In this document: positions 8,701-15,435 of the stretch, piece by piece
How positions within the stretch are numbered: the first letter of the stretch is position 1
How the letters are laid out: each line of letters begins with the position of its first letter
Origin: Dehalococcoidia bacterium
GTDB lineage: Bacteria > Chloroflexota > Dehalococcoidia > Tepidiformales > Tepidiformaceae
DNA length: 52,000 nt
Reading direction: 5' to 3'
NCBI GenBank assembly: GCA_020847985.1
Contig: JADLBC010000047.1
Span: forward strand, 1 to 52,000
Translations under genes and position numbers: made by a program
The notes under the pieces: generated by a model
The model's database searches: none
Told to the model about the DNA's origin: nothing
What the model saw: only the letters and a program-made list of their open reading frames with translations

Positions 8701-9731
8701 ACGACTTCAACAACTTGCTGACGACGATCCTGGGCTTCGCGGGCATCCTGAAGCTCTCGGGGCAGATGAGCGCGGACGACATCGAGCACGTCGCCCTCAT
8801 AGAGGATGCGGCGCGCCGCGGGGCGGGCCTCACGAGCCGCCTGCTTTCCTTCGCGCGCGGCGGGCTGGTGCGGTTCGGCCCGGTGGACCTCGGCGCGCTC
8901 ATCGGTGAGACCCTGCGGCTGGCGGCGCCGACGCTCTCGGAGCGCTGCGCAGTCGCCTGGCAGCCACCGGCCCGCCCGGTGATGGTCGAAGGCGATGAAG
9001 GGCAGCTGCAGCAGGCCGTGCTCAACATCATCCTCAACGCGCGCGACGCCATGCCCGAAGGCGGCGACATCGGTATCGAGCTGACCATCGCGGGCAGCCG
9101 CGCCGTCCTCCACATCCGCGATAGCGGCCCGGGAATGGACGAAGAGACGCGCATGCGCATCTTCGAGCCATTCTTCACGACGAAGCCCGCGGGTTCCGGC
9201 ACGGGCCTGGGCATGGCCATCACGTACGGCATCGTTCAGGGCCACCACGGCGTCATCAGCGTCGAAACGGAGCCCGGCGCGGGCACCGACTTCCGCCTCG
9301 AATTTCCGTTGCTCGGCCCCGCGCCCGCCTTCGCGGATGAACCGACGGGCACGCTCCTGCTCATCGACGACGACGACCTCTTCCGGCGGACGACGGCGGC
9401 GGCGCTGGGGAGACTCGGGTTCGATGTCGAGGAAGCGGCGAACGGCGCGGACGGCATCGCGCTGCTCGCGCGCCGGCCGGGCGCCTACGACGCCATCCTC
9501 CTGGACCTGGTGATGCCCGGCCTCAGCGGCATGGAGACGTACCGGGCGCTGCGCCGCATCAGCCCTTCGGTCGATATCGTCGTGTGCACGGGCTACGCCG
9601 CGGACACGTACATGGACGGGGAGATGCGCGGCGGCATCAGCGGGATGCTGCGCAAGCCCTTCACCCTCGAACGGCTCGCCGGGGCGCTCCAGGAGGCGGG
9701 CGTCACGCTGCCCCGCGCGCTCGCGGGCTAA
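5709..9731 (+). CDS. Hybrid sensor histidine kinase: five GAF, PAS, kinase and receiver domains
   Basis: A 1340-residue soluble hybrid kinase. About five GAF-like segments fill residues 30-880 (three clearly begin with L/I-x-ASxxxEIAQLFARELRQ-type helices), followed by a PAS domain (about 860-980, GYTPEELIG), a HisKA domain with GAVAHDFNNLL (phospho-acceptor His998), a HATPase_c domain (NARDAMPEGG, DSGPGMDEE, GTGLGMA) and a C-terminal receiver with LLIDDDD and phospho-Asp1266 in LLDLVMPG, plus KPF. No membrane segment is seen, so it should sense a cytoplasmic ligand or redox/light cue through GAF or PAS pockets. GTG 5709 is the outermost start; TTG 5769 is an alternative. No separate regulator is adjacent. 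It converges on lysA, six bases away. Confidence 0.9.
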   Translation: MRVRDARARGTPVIPAWGHGLVLDRESARGTPTQAAVVDAILAASADDGDLGAASERIAGVLRRAFAVEHAAIGMIDLESAVRVCTGFSSDAVETPTAPFRLSDEERADYERTIRNGVELFPDMDAVGDTSSRLGRVRAFRLRSVLRGAFALDGGLVGIVSVADREPLRLNERDAGMLRALSPAIGVALQQAMLRSELRQAGAALEAQARIFQAIGPGATLEGVAGVYVREVRALFGASHAAVTDFTMRGPAVMAISSEHTVAEDYLAIVARHDWDPDPALGPVVRGAPQIVADLSLVRRGPIEALAFERGLRSLLRAPLVRTDGSVLGMVSVGSSRPYAYNETHLARLVELTAALGVVAERAELTDQSLARAGQVAALTRMLSTLNASASEAEIAQLFARELRQLIGADSVAVFAIDNDARMAHVIAGEAAQPDPRPRRRERIQRMATYDGLLDTAAGRYDAAEPEAATGWLAAHAEARRLGSAVCVRLDGANGPAGAILAGSARPGTLGDEQLRLLAEVVPPLALVLGRARLVATLQEQTRRTDAILDLVTALAPQETLGDLGEPAAAALRAMFEADICVVSAVERGALQVVGWDGAEDGPGVPLPALVEGHEWPLLHRARVTADLRLERRARSPYSEDMRARGVRSVLEVLVGNPNARACMVTLGSFATRAYTQADGEQLLRIARPLEVAVEYLYGQREVARRASQLEAANRVLARLGAGGSPRDLARDFLLQCQATFECAHAVVLRCESGQATVLGHVSSPGEPMAWGAPLEAVIAAAREPSTPAIEALAHLMREQGYCTELRVPLLVRGEEWGAVSLWWPGAHPLDGEDRYLLSSFAGPLALALERAIALDALAESERRYRSLVAQAEEMIFVLDPTKGTIIEANAFTSRTLGYTPEELIGFAMADICLEPGLENKVRAVMEEGEIHLHEQRYGRKDGSVLYVDIVASLIQFGGRQCILAMARDVSDRRALQRQLMQAQKMESLGEMAGAVAHDFNNLLTTILGFAGILKLSGQMSADDIEHVALIEDAARRGAGLTSRLLSFARGGLVRFGPVDLGALIGETLRLAAPTLSERCAVAWQPPARPVMVEGDEGQLQQAVLNIILNARDAMPEGGDIGIELTIAGSRAVLHIRDSGPGMDEETRMRIFEPFFTTKPAGSGTGLGMAITYGIVQGHHGVISVETEPGAGTDFRLEFPLLGPAPAFADEPTGTLLLIDDDDLFRRTTAAALGRLGFDVEEAANGADGIALLARRPGAYDAILLDLVMPGLSGMETYRALRRISPSVDIVVCTGYAADTYMDGEMRGGISGMLRKPFTLERLAGALQEAGVTLPRALAG

Positions 9732-9737
9732 GGCCGC

Positions 9738-11012
9738 CTACAGCGCCTCGTCACACTCCATGCGGACGATGTCGTCGAGCGTCTCGCGCCGGGCGATGAG
9801 TGAAGCGCGGCCGTTCTCCCAAAGCACCTGCGCCGCGCGCCCCATCGAGACGTAGTTCGAGCTCATGACCGCGCCATAGGCCCCGGCATCGTGCAGGACC
9901 ACCAGGTCACCCGGGTCAGGGCGGCCCAGCGGCCGCGGCTGGAGCAGCTCCTGGTCGTCGCGCGTGAAGACGTCGCCGCTTTCGCAGAGCGGGCCCGCCA
10001 CCACCATCGGCTCGGGCGCGCGGTTCGTGCCGGCGCCGACGACGGAGATTTCGTGATACGAGCCGTACATCGCGGGACGCACCAGGTCGTTGAAGCCGGC
10101 GTCGGTCATCACGAAGGTGTTGCCGGGGCCCTTCTCATTGGCGCGCGTCGCTTTCACGTCCGTCACCCGGGCGGCAAGGATGGCCATGCCCGCAACCGGG
10201 TAGCGCCCGGGTTCGATCTCGACACGGACGGCGTGCCCCGCGATCCCGGAGAGCATCGCCGCGGCTTCGAGCAGGAAGGTACGGAAGTGGCCCAACTCGA
10301 AGTGAAGCGCCCCCGGCCGGTAGGCGTGCGGGATGCCGCCGCCGAAGTTCACGGAAACGGCATCGGGGAAGAGCGGGAGGAGGGCGCCGAAGACATCGGC
10401 TAGCTTCGCCATGTTCTCGTCGAACTCCCGGATCTGCGGGCCGGTGCCGACGTGCGCGTGCAGCCCGGCGATGCGGAAACCGGCCGCGCGGGCCATGGCG
10501 ATCGCGGGTTCGAGATCTTCGTGCCAGATGCCGTGCTTGGACGAGGGTCCGCCGGTATCGCAGGCCTGGACATGGCCATGTCCGAAGCCGGGGTTCACGC
10601 GCATCTCGATGTCACCGCGGTACCCCGCCTCGGCGAGCGCGCGGATCATCCCCGGCGAGCCCACGTTCGGGACCACGCCATGGCGCAGCACGACTTCGAG
10701 GGCGTTATCGCGAAAGACATCGGAGGTGAGCAGCACGGCCGGCGGCTCGGCGCCGAGGGGGAAGCCCGCCCGCCCCGCGCGCAGCACCTCGTTCCCGCTC
10801 ACGGCATCGATCCAGAGCCCGGCCTCACGCGCGGCCTCGAGGACCTTGCGCTGCGAGTTCGCCTTCATGGCATAGCGCGCCTGCAGGGCCGGGCCCTCGG
10901 TGGCGGCGGCGACATCGGCCATCTTCTCGCGCAGGATGGCGGCGTCGTACAGGTAGAAGGGAGTGCCGACCTTCGCGGCGATCTCGGAGAGCGGGTACTG
11001 GCTGAGGTCCAT
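9738..11012 (-). CDS. lysA: Diaminopimelate decarboxylase
   Basis: A 424-residue fold-III PLP enzyme that converts meso-diaminopimelate to L-lysine and CO2, the last lysine step. The PLP lysine is K50 in YAMKANS. Other landmarks are HAHVGTG, NFGGGIPHAYR, EPGRYPVAG (phosphate/substrate loop), CESGD with the catalytic cysteine from the partner subunit, and HDAGAYGAVMSSNYVSMGR near the end. It is expected to act as a dimer. ATG 11012 lies 7 bases after GATACT, which fits leaderless transcription. No other lysine genes are nearby. Confidence 0.93.
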   Translation of the reverse strand: MDLSQYPLSEIAAKVGTPFYLYDAAILREKMADVAAATEGPALQARYAMKANSQRKVLEAAREAGLWIDAVSGNEVLRAGRAGFPLGAEPPAVLLTSDVFRDNALEVVLRHGVVPNVGSPGMIRALAEAGYRGDIEMRVNPGFGHGHVQACDTGGPSSKHGIWHEDLEPAIAMARAAGFRIAGLHAHVGTGPQIREFDENMAKLADVFGALLPLFPDAVSVNFGGGIPHAYRPGALHFELGHFRTFLLEAAAMLSGIAGHAVRVEIEPGRYPVAGMAILAARVTDVKATRANEKGPGNTFVMTDAGFNDLVRPAMYGSYHEISVVGAGTNRAPEPMVVAGPLCESGDVFTRDDQELLQPRPLGRPDPGDLVVLHDAGAYGAVMSSNYVSMGRAAQVLWENGRASLIARRETLDDIVRMECDEAL

Positions 11013-11019
11013 GGCGAAG

Positions 11020-11025
11020 AGTATC
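11020..11025 (-). promoter_or_regulatory. -10 box of lysA
   Basis: GATACT on the minus strand, 7 bases before the ATG. Confidence 0.5.
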
Positions 11026-11040
11026 CGGCCCTTCGGGCCA

Positions 11041-11199
11041 AGTGCCCAGTTCCCAGTAGCAAGGGGCTGCCCCGGGCCCGCCGCGGCGGCCGTCCGGGGT
11101 GCAGGGCCGGAATTTCAAGTCCAACGGCAGTTCAGCCGGGGCGCCGCGCCGCCCCCCGGGGTTGATCCCCTGGGTACTGGGAACCGGGAACTGGGAACT
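11041..11199. repeat. Class A heptamer arrays with long GC middle
   Basis: GTTCCCA units at 11047-11059 and GGGTACT, GGGAACC, GGGAACT, GGGAACT at 11172-11199 flank a GC-rich middle with GGGGCTGCCCC and GGGGTTGATCCCC. The right arm runs straight into the stop codon of the next gene. Four G3 runs at 4-base spacing give a G-quadruplex motif on the plus strand. Confidence 0.88.
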
Positions 11200-11535
11200 C
11201 TAGTGGTGCCCGCCCGCGGGGACGTCGCCGTAGGAGCCCTCGGTGGGGAAGTCCTTGCTCGGCATGATGGTGATGGGCGCGACCCACGAGGGGTTCGCGG
11301 GGAAGCCGCCGATACGGCGCTTGAACAGGTACAGCCCGCTCAGCACGATGCCGCCCGCGACGATGCCCACGGCCGACCACACCAGCACCGGCACGACATC
11401 GTGCTCGCTGCCGGTATCACCTTCGCCACCGGTGGGCGCGGGACCGTGATCCTGCGCGGCCGCGGGAACGGCCACGGCAAGCGCGAACAGCGCGGCAAGG
11501 ACGACGACGGCGAGGAGCGAACGAAAGCGACTCAT
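11200..11535 (-). CDS. Small secreted/membrane protein, 111 aa, unknown function
   Basis: The protein has a clear signal peptide (MSRFRSLL, then about 18 hydrophobic residues ending AVPAAAQ), a short acidic and Gly-rich linker, one membrane span (VPVLVWSAVGIVAGGIVLSG), and a tail of about 45 residues rich in Pro and Gly ending VPAGGHH. ATG 11535 is used; an upstream in-frame start would put charged residues ahead of the signal peptide. It has its own promoter (TTGACC, 16-17 bases, TAACAC/AACACT). I do not recognise the family; the final HH could bind metal but that is a guess. Confidence 0.72.
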   Translation of the reverse strand: MSRFRSLLAVVVLAALFALAVAVPAAAQDHGPAPTGGEGDTGSEHDVVPVLVWSAVGIVAGGIVLSGLYLFKRRIGGFPANPSWVAPITIMPSKDFPTEGSYGDVPAGGHH

Positions 11536-11545
11536 TCCGGTTCGA

Positions 11546-11574
11546 AGTGTTAGCCCGCGCCGCGGGAGGGTCAA
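11546..11574 (-). promoter_or_regulatory. Promoter of the 111-aa membrane protein gene
   Basis: TTGACC (11574-11569) and AACACT (11551-11546) with a 17-base spacer; start site only about 4 bases before the ATG. Confidence 0.55.
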
Positions 11575-11576
11575 GG

Positions 11577-11712
11577 GAGAGAGAAGAGAAAAGAGGAAGG
11601 AGAAAAGGAGGAATGAGGCATGAGGAATGAGGAATGAGGCGGGGCTACCCCGCCGCGAGCATGCTCGCGTGGGGTTGTTCCCCTGGGAACTGGGAACTGG
11701 GCGCTGGGAACT
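11577..11712. repeat. Composite heptamer element (C-E-core-A)
   Basis: Purine class C array 11577-11609, class E (ATGAGGA/ATGAGGC) 11612-11638, cores GGGGCTACCCCGCC and GGGGTTGTTCCCC, class A GGGAACT units to 11711. It ends directly at the 32-bp palindrome that holds the dedA stop. Confidence 0.92.
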
Positions 11713-11744
11713 GCGAATCTACGTCGCGCGCGACGTAGATTCGC
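11713..11744. repeat. Perfect 32-bp palindrome at the end of dedA
   Basis: GCGAATCTACGTCGCG at 11713-11728 is followed immediately by its exact reverse complement at 11729-11744. It encodes the last codons and the stop of dedA (…RESTSRAT). It has no T-run on either side, so it is not a standard intrinsic terminator. Confidence 0.95.
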
Positions 11745-12372
11745 GCCAGGTGCGGAAGAGGTGCCAGGCCGGGGGGGCGACGGAAATCGCGAGCACGAGG
11801 CCGACCACGAGGATGAAGACAAGGTCGATGTGCGGCACGTTCCCGAGGAAGTAGCCGATCAGGCACATCGAGGTCACCCACGCGATCCCGCCGGTGATGT
11901 TGTAGAAGGCGAACTTGCCGTACCCCATCGCCGCCGCGCCCGCCACCGTCGGGGCGAAGGTGCGCAGGAACGGGGAGAAGCGCGCGAGCACGATCGTCTT
12001 GCCGCCGTGGCGATCGTAGAAGGCGTGCGCTTTGTCCAGGTGCTTGCGATTCAGCCAGACGGAGTCCTCGCTGGTGAACAGCCGCGGGCCCGTCTTTCGG
12101 CCGATCTGATAGCCCACGGCATCGCCCGCGATGGCCGCGACGATGAGCAGCGGAATGAGCAGCCAGATGCCATCGTGGTCGCCCACGCTCAGGGTGCCTT
12201 TGTTGCAGAGCAGCCCGGCCGTCAGCAGGAGCGTATCGCCGGGGAGGAAGAAGCCGATGAGCAGGCCGGTTTCGGCGAAGACGATGAGGAACAGCCCGGG
12301 CCAACCCACGGTGTTGATGAGGGACTCGATATCAGGCATCAGCGCCAGGAAGGCCACGGTGAGGCTCGTCAT
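11719..12372 (-). CDS. DedA family membrane protein
   Basis: A 217-residue DedA/SNARE-associated (VTT) membrane protein; members flip undecaprenyl phosphate or phospholipids across the membrane. Signatures include FAETGLLIGFFLPGDTLLLTAG (acidic Glu plus PGD re-entrant loop) and FSPFLRTFAPTVAGAAAMGYGKFAFYN with the conserved Arg. There are about five hydrophobic spans. The last eight codons and the stop lie in a perfect palindrome, so the natural C-terminus may have been altered by its insertion. Start ATG 12372 follows TACGCT by 7 bases; MPDIESL, 11 codons later, is a possible alternative. Confidence 0.92.
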   Translation of the reverse strand: MTSLTVAFLALMPDIESLINTVGWPGLFLIVFAETGLLIGFFLPGDTLLLTAGLLCNKGTLSVGDHDGIWLLIPLLIVAAIAGDAVGYQIGRKTGPRLFTSEDSVWLNRKHLDKAHAFYDRHGGKTIVLARFSPFLRTFAPTVAGAAAMGYGKFAFYNITGGIAWVTSMCLIGYFLGNVPHIDLVFILVVGLVLAISVAPPAWHLFRTWRESTSRAT

Positions 12373-12379
12373 GCTGTCG

Positions 12380-12385
12380 AGCGTA
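12380..12385 (-). promoter_or_regulatory. -10 box of dedA
   Basis: TACGCT on the minus strand, 7 bases before the ATG, directly after a class C pyrimidine array. Confidence 0.5.
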
Positions 12386-12387
12386 AG

Positions 12388-12715
12388 GGGAGGAAGAGAA
12401 AAGAGAAAAGAGGAAGGAGAAAAGGGGGCTTGAGGCTCGAGGTTCGAGGCTTGAGGCCCGGGCTACCCCCGGGGACAATACGCCCCGTACGGGGTTGATC
12501 CCCTGGGACAGCCGTCGCTGTGTCGTCGCCAACCCCACCGCGGCGATCGCCGCGCCGGGGTTGCCCCGCTCGAGCCTCGGACGACGAGTTTCCGGTTCCC
12601 TGTTCCCAGGGGTTACCCCACGCGACACTGCCGCCCCGGGGTTGTCCCCGTCTCGAACCTCGAGCCTCGAGCCTCGAGCCCCCTTTTCTCTTTCCTCCTT
12701 TCTCTTTTCTCTCAT
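12388..12715. repeat. Two composite heptamer elements in opposite orientation
   Basis: Left element: class C purine array (12388-12423), class B (TTGAGGC, TCGAGGT units, 12428-12460), GGGCTACCCCC and GGGGTTGATCCCC. Right element: class A (12590-12610), GGGGTTACCCC, GGGGTTGTCCCC, class B TCGAACC/TCGAGCC (12652-12680) and class C pyrimidine array (12682-12713). Between them is an additional GGGGTTGCCCC plus one B unit and a CGGCGATCGCCG palindrome. This fills the whole gap between the divergent dedA and the next gene. Confidence 0.93.
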
Positions 12716-12780
12716 CGGGTCCTCCCCGATTCCTCGTGTGCGTGGCAGCGGTGAGGATGTTCGCGATGGGGAGCCGCGCG

Positions 12781-13305
12781 ATGCGATGGGTGGCCGCTGT
12801 TTGCGTGCCGGCGGCGATGGTGGTGGCCATGGCCGCGGCTGCCGCGCGTGCGGAGGAGCCCGCGCCCGTGCGGTCGAACGACCCCGGCATCACGCTTGAG
12901 CCGCCGCGGGTGGTGCAGCGCGCGGTGCTGCCCTACCAGCTGGTGCTGCCGCAACTCGGCCGCGATGGCCTCGCGCCGGTCGCGCAGGAGCGGTACGCCA
13001 CGGGCGCATCGGTCACGCGCATCCCCGGTTCGGTGGGTATCGAAGTGGCCGTGAGCGGCCAGGACGCGGGCGCGGTGCTCGTGCAGGTCGAGGTCTACGA
13101 CGCCGCGAATGTGCGGGTGTTCGAACAGAAGTGGGATGGTGTGGCGCTCGGGCCGGGGCAGCCCCGCACTCTGCGCGCGGCCTGGGACACGCGTGCCGCC
13201 AGCGCGGGGGCGTATGTCGTGCGCGTGGGCATCTTCGCTCCCGGAGCCGGCTGGGGCGTGCTCTACCACTGGAACAACGACGCCGCCCGCTTCGCCATCG
13301 AGTGA
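12781..13305 (+). CDS. Secreted beta-sandwich (FlgD Ig-like) protein, 174 aa
   Basis: ATG 12781 is preceded by GGGGAG at 7 bases and gives a signal peptide (MRWVAAVCV then Ala/Val-rich, cleavage after ARA). Two other in-frame ATGs lie at 12757 and 12766. The mature part has a short N-terminal segment and one beta-sandwich of the FlgD Ig-like type, seen in VQVEVYDAANVRVFEQKWDG, RAAWDTRAASAGAYVVRV and the end WGVLYHWNNDAARFAIE. This fold is a common spacer or binding domain in exported proteins. Function unknown. The next gene begins 46 bases later. Confidence 0.78.
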   Translation: MRWVAAVCVPAAMVVAMAAAAARAEEPAPVRSNDPGITLEPPRVVQRAVLPYQLVLPQLGRDGLAPVAQERYATGASVTRIPGSVGIEVAVSGQDAGAVLVQVEVYDAANVRVFEQKWDGVALGPGQPRTLRAAWDTRAASAGAYVVRVGIFAPGAGWGVLYHWNNDAARFAIE

Positions 13306-13351
13306 CACCGCCCCGGCGCCGATGTTGCTCGCGCCGCCGCATCCTGAACCC

Positions 13352-13726
13352 ATGGAAAGCGAAGGGACGCACGTCGTCTGGTGGGCGTTCGCCCTCGGAG
13401 GGTTCGCGGGCGGGGCGGCGAAGGTGCTGCTCGATGGCGCGTTCATCCTCCCGAGGGTCGAACGGCTGCGCGCCACCGGTCAGACGGTGGTGGTGCCGGG
13501 TTCCATCGCGGCGCTGCTGCTCGGCCCGGTGGCCGCGTTCGTCATGGCCGGAGCCGGCGCGGGCACCTTCGATTTCCAGGGCAGCTACGACGCGCGCGGG
13601 TTCTGGGGGCCGTTCATCGGCAGCATCCCCGCGGGCATGGGCGCCACGCTCGTGCTCGCGCAGGTGACGAAGGCGCACCTGGAGCGCGCCGCGAACCGGC
13701 TGCTGGAAGCCAGTGCTGAGTGCTGA
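13352..13726 (+). CDS. Small integral membrane protein, 124 aa, unknown
   Basis: ATG 13352 lies exactly 6 bases after CATCCT (13340-13345), the leaderless pattern of this genome; ATG 13322 would add ten residues and has no ribosome site. Three hydrophobic segments are visible (WWAFALGGFAGGAAKVLL, IAALLLGPVAAFVMAGAG, GPFIGSIPAGMGATLVLA), separated by a basic loop with LPRVERLRATGQ. The last four residues (SAEC) and the TGA stop are supplied by the class F array (TGAGTGC). The family is not recognised. Confidence 0.72.
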   Translation: MESEGTHVVWWAFALGGFAGGAAKVLLDGAFILPRVERLRATGQTVVVPGSIAALLLGPVAAFVMAGAGAGTFDFQGSYDARGFWGPFIGSIPAGMGATLVLAQVTKAHLERAANRLLEASAEC

Positions 13727-13800
13727 GTGCTGAGGAGTTCCCAGCGCCCAGTTCCCAGTTGCCAGGGAATATCCCGCTCGGAGCTGGCTCCCCGGAGTTG
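13711..13800. repeat. Class F and class A arrays
   Basis: Three to four TGAGTGC units (13712-13735), then class A GTTCCCA units (13736-13767), then a GGGAATATCCC and GGAGCTGGCTCC core. The F array supplies the stop of the preceding gene. Confidence 0.9.
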
Positions 13801-13834
13801 CCCCTGGGCCTCAAGCCCACGAAGGAGATACGAC

Positions 13835-13969
13835 ATGAACGGAACGCCCCGGATTCCCGCGCTGGAGCGCGATGAATGGCGCCGTCGCCTCGCCGCCGCC
13901 CGCAGCGACGGCGAACGCCTCCGCCTCCTCAAGCAGCTGGATGAACGAGTATTGAGTGCTGAGTCCTGA
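13835..13969 (+). CDS. Small basic helical protein, 44 aa
   Basis: An excellent ribosome site, AAGGAGA at 13822-13828, lies 6 bases before ATG 13835. The protein, beginning MNGTPRIPALERDEW, is rich in Arg, Leu and Glu and should be mostly one amphipathic helix (RRRLAAARSDGERLRLLKQ). The last six residues and the TGA stop come from the class F heptamer array, so the original C-terminus may have been lost. Too short for family assignment; the ribosome site is the main support. Confidence 0.62.
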   Translation: MNGTPRIPALERDEWRRRLAAARSDGERLRLLKQLDERVLSAES

Positions 13970-14120
13970 GTGCTGAGGGAGTTTCCCGGTTCCCGGTTCC
14001 CGGTTCCCGGGGGATCAACCCCGGTGGGGGAGACGTGCTCCCCGAGGGTAGCCCCGGCCTCGGGCCTCATTCCTCATGCCTCATCCCTCCTTTTCTCCTT
14101 CCTCTTTTCTCCTTTCTCTC
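13950..14120. repeat. Full composite element (F-A-core-E-C)
   Basis: Class F 13950-13976, class A 13979-14008, core GGGGATCAACCCC, a CTCCCC/GGGGAG hairpin, GGGTAGCCCC, class E (CCTCATT, CCTCATG) 14061-14087, class C 14088-14120. It ends three bases before the -10 box of the aquaporin gene. Confidence 0.93.
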
Positions 14121-14123
14121 CCT

Positions 14124-14129
14124 TAGGAT
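14124..14129 (+). promoter_or_regulatory. -10 box of the aquaporin gene (leaderless)
   Basis: TAGGAT, six bases before ATG 14136, directly downstream of a class C array. Confidence 0.6.
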
Positions 14130-14135
14130 TGGCGC

Positions 14136-14852
14136 ATGCGACTCCGCCCCGCCCCCGCGCTGGCGCCGTTCCTGGCCGAGGGGCTGGGGACGTTCGCGCT
14201 TGTGTTCGCGGGGCCGGGGGCGGTGGCGGTAAACGCGGCCAGCGGCGGCGCCGTGACGGGCGTGGGCATCGGTATGTCGTTCGGGCTCATCGTGATGGCG
14301 ATGATCTTCGCGCTCGGCCATGTCTCCGGCTGCCACATCAATCCCGCGGTCACGATTGCGATGCGCGCGCTCGGACGCATCGGCAGCCGCCGGGCGGCGG
14401 GCTATGTGGCCGCCCAGCTCGCCGGCGCGGTGATCGCCGGGTTCGCAATCGTGGCCATCGTCGGCTCGGACGGCGATGCCGGGGCGTCGGCGCCGCATCT
14501 CGGGGGCACGGATGCCGCGCTCTGGTCCGAGATCATCCTCACCTTCTTGCTGATGTTCGTCATCCTCTCGGTCGCGACCGACAGCCGAGCGCAGGGGAGC
14601 TTCGCCGCCATTGCGATCGGCGGGTATGTCGGGTTCGCGGCCACGGGTTGGGGGCCGGTCGCGAACGCCTCCATGAACCCCGCGCGTTCGTTCGGACCGG
14701 CGGTGGCAGCGGGTGCGTGGGATGCGCACTGGGTGTACTGGGCCGGCCCCATCGCCGGGGCGCTGCTGGCGGCAGCGGCTTACGAATTGATGCGCGAACC
14801 GCACTACCGCGAGCCGCCCGCCCTCCCGGATGCGACCGAGGTGGGGCCATGA
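14136..14852 (+). CDS. Aquaporin-family channel, probably arsenite/glycerol type
   Basis: A 238-residue MIP channel with six spans and both NPA boxes: HINPAV (69-71) and SMNPARS (181-183). Placed against AqpZ by eye, the selectivity-filter positions read Phe49, Ala169, Ala178 and Arg184, so the His that narrows water-only channels is missing; a wider pore is likely. The stop overlaps the start of an arsenate reductase gene by four bases (ATGA), a pairing known from the Sinorhizobium AqpS-ArsC system, where arsenite made from arsenate leaves through the channel. Arsenite export is inference from that pairing. Confidence 0.93.
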   Translation: MRLRPAPALAPFLAEGLGTFALVFAGPGAVAVNAASGGAVTGVGIGMSFGLIVMAMIFALGHVSGCHINPAVTIAMRALGRIGSRRAAGYVAAQLAGAVIAGFAIVAIVGSDGDAGASAPHLGGTDAALWSEIILTFLLMFVILSVATDSRAQGSFAAIAIGGYVGFAATGWGPVANASMNPARSFGPAVAAGAWDAHWVYWAGPIAGALLAAAAYELMREPHYREPPALPDATEVGP

Positions 14853-15256
14853 GCGCCCCGCTCGTGCCCGAGGTGCTGTTCGTCTGCGTGCACGGGGCCG
14901 GCCGGGCTCGGATGGCGGCGGCGCTGCTCGCGCAGGCCGCGGACGGCCGCGTGCGGGTGCGCGGCGCGGGCGGCGAACCCGCCGGAGTCATCGCCGCCAC
15001 GATGGCCGAGGCGATGGCGGAGGTTGGCATCGACCTGGCCGCGTTCGCCCAGGAACCGCTCGGCGAAGGCTCCCTCGCGACAGCCGATTACGTGATCACG
15101 ATGGGCTGTGGCGACGCCTGCCCCGTCTTCCATGGCAAGAAGCCGCACCTCGATTGGGCGGTCGATGACCCCGCCGGGCAGGATCTCGCAACCGTCCGCC
15201 TCATCCGCGACCAGCTCCGCGAGCGCATCGCGCAGCTCCTCTGGGTGCTGCCGTAG
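14849..15256 (+). CDS. arsC: Arsenate reductase, LMW protein tyrosine phosphatase type
   Basis: A 135-residue LMW-PTP fold protein. The phosphatase loop CX5R is C13-VHGAG-R19, and the second signature MGCGDACPVF (C87, C91) followed by LDWAVDDPAGQ marks the arsenate reductase branch that reduces As(V) to As(III) with thioredoxin or mycothiol. Two loop positions differ from the usual CxxNxGRSxMA: the Asn is Gly16 and the Ser is Ala20, which could lower activity. It is translationally coupled to the aquaporin gene (ATGA overlap). No ArsR gene is nearby. An ordinary tyrosine phosphatase is less likely because of the MGCGDACP motif. Confidence 0.85.
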   Translation: MSAPLVPEVLFVCVHGAGRARMAAALLAQAADGRVRVRGAGGEPAGVIAATMAEAMAEVGIDLAAFAQEPLGEGSLATADYVITMGCGDACPVFHGKKPHLDWAVDDPAGQDLATVRLIRDQLRERIAQLLWVLP

Positions 15257-15416
15257 TTCCCGGTTCCCAGTTCCCAGTTCCAAGGGAGTGCTGAGTGCTG
15301 AGTCCTGAGTGCTGAGGCGGCAACCCCGGGGCATGCGTGCTCCCCGGGCGGGGTTGCCCCGCCTCGAGCCTCGGGCCTCGCGCCCCATTTCTCCTTCCTC
15401 TTTCCTCTTTCCCCTC
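15257..15416. repeat. Full composite element (A-F-core-B-C)
   Basis: Class A 15257-15283, class F 15288-15315, GGCAACCCCGGGGCATGC with GCTCCCCGGGCGGGGTTGCC cores, class B TCGAGCC/TCGGGCC/TCGCGCC 15362-15384, class C 15386-15414. The array begins directly at the arsC stop and ends just before the fabI promoter. Confidence 0.93.
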
Positions 15417-15423
15417 ACATCCC

Positions 15424-15429
15424 TACCCT
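15424..15429 (+). promoter_or_regulatory. -10 box of fabI (leaderless)
   Basis: TACCCT, six bases before ATG 15436; the surrounding leader is pure pyrimidine and has no ribosome site. Confidence 0.55.
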
Positions 15430-15435
15430 CCCCCC

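Noticed and set aside
13970..15256. A single large gene over the aquaporin and arsC regions
   Set aside because: Its first part is repeat DNA and a shadow of the aquaporin frame; arsC starts at 14849 by ATGA overlap.
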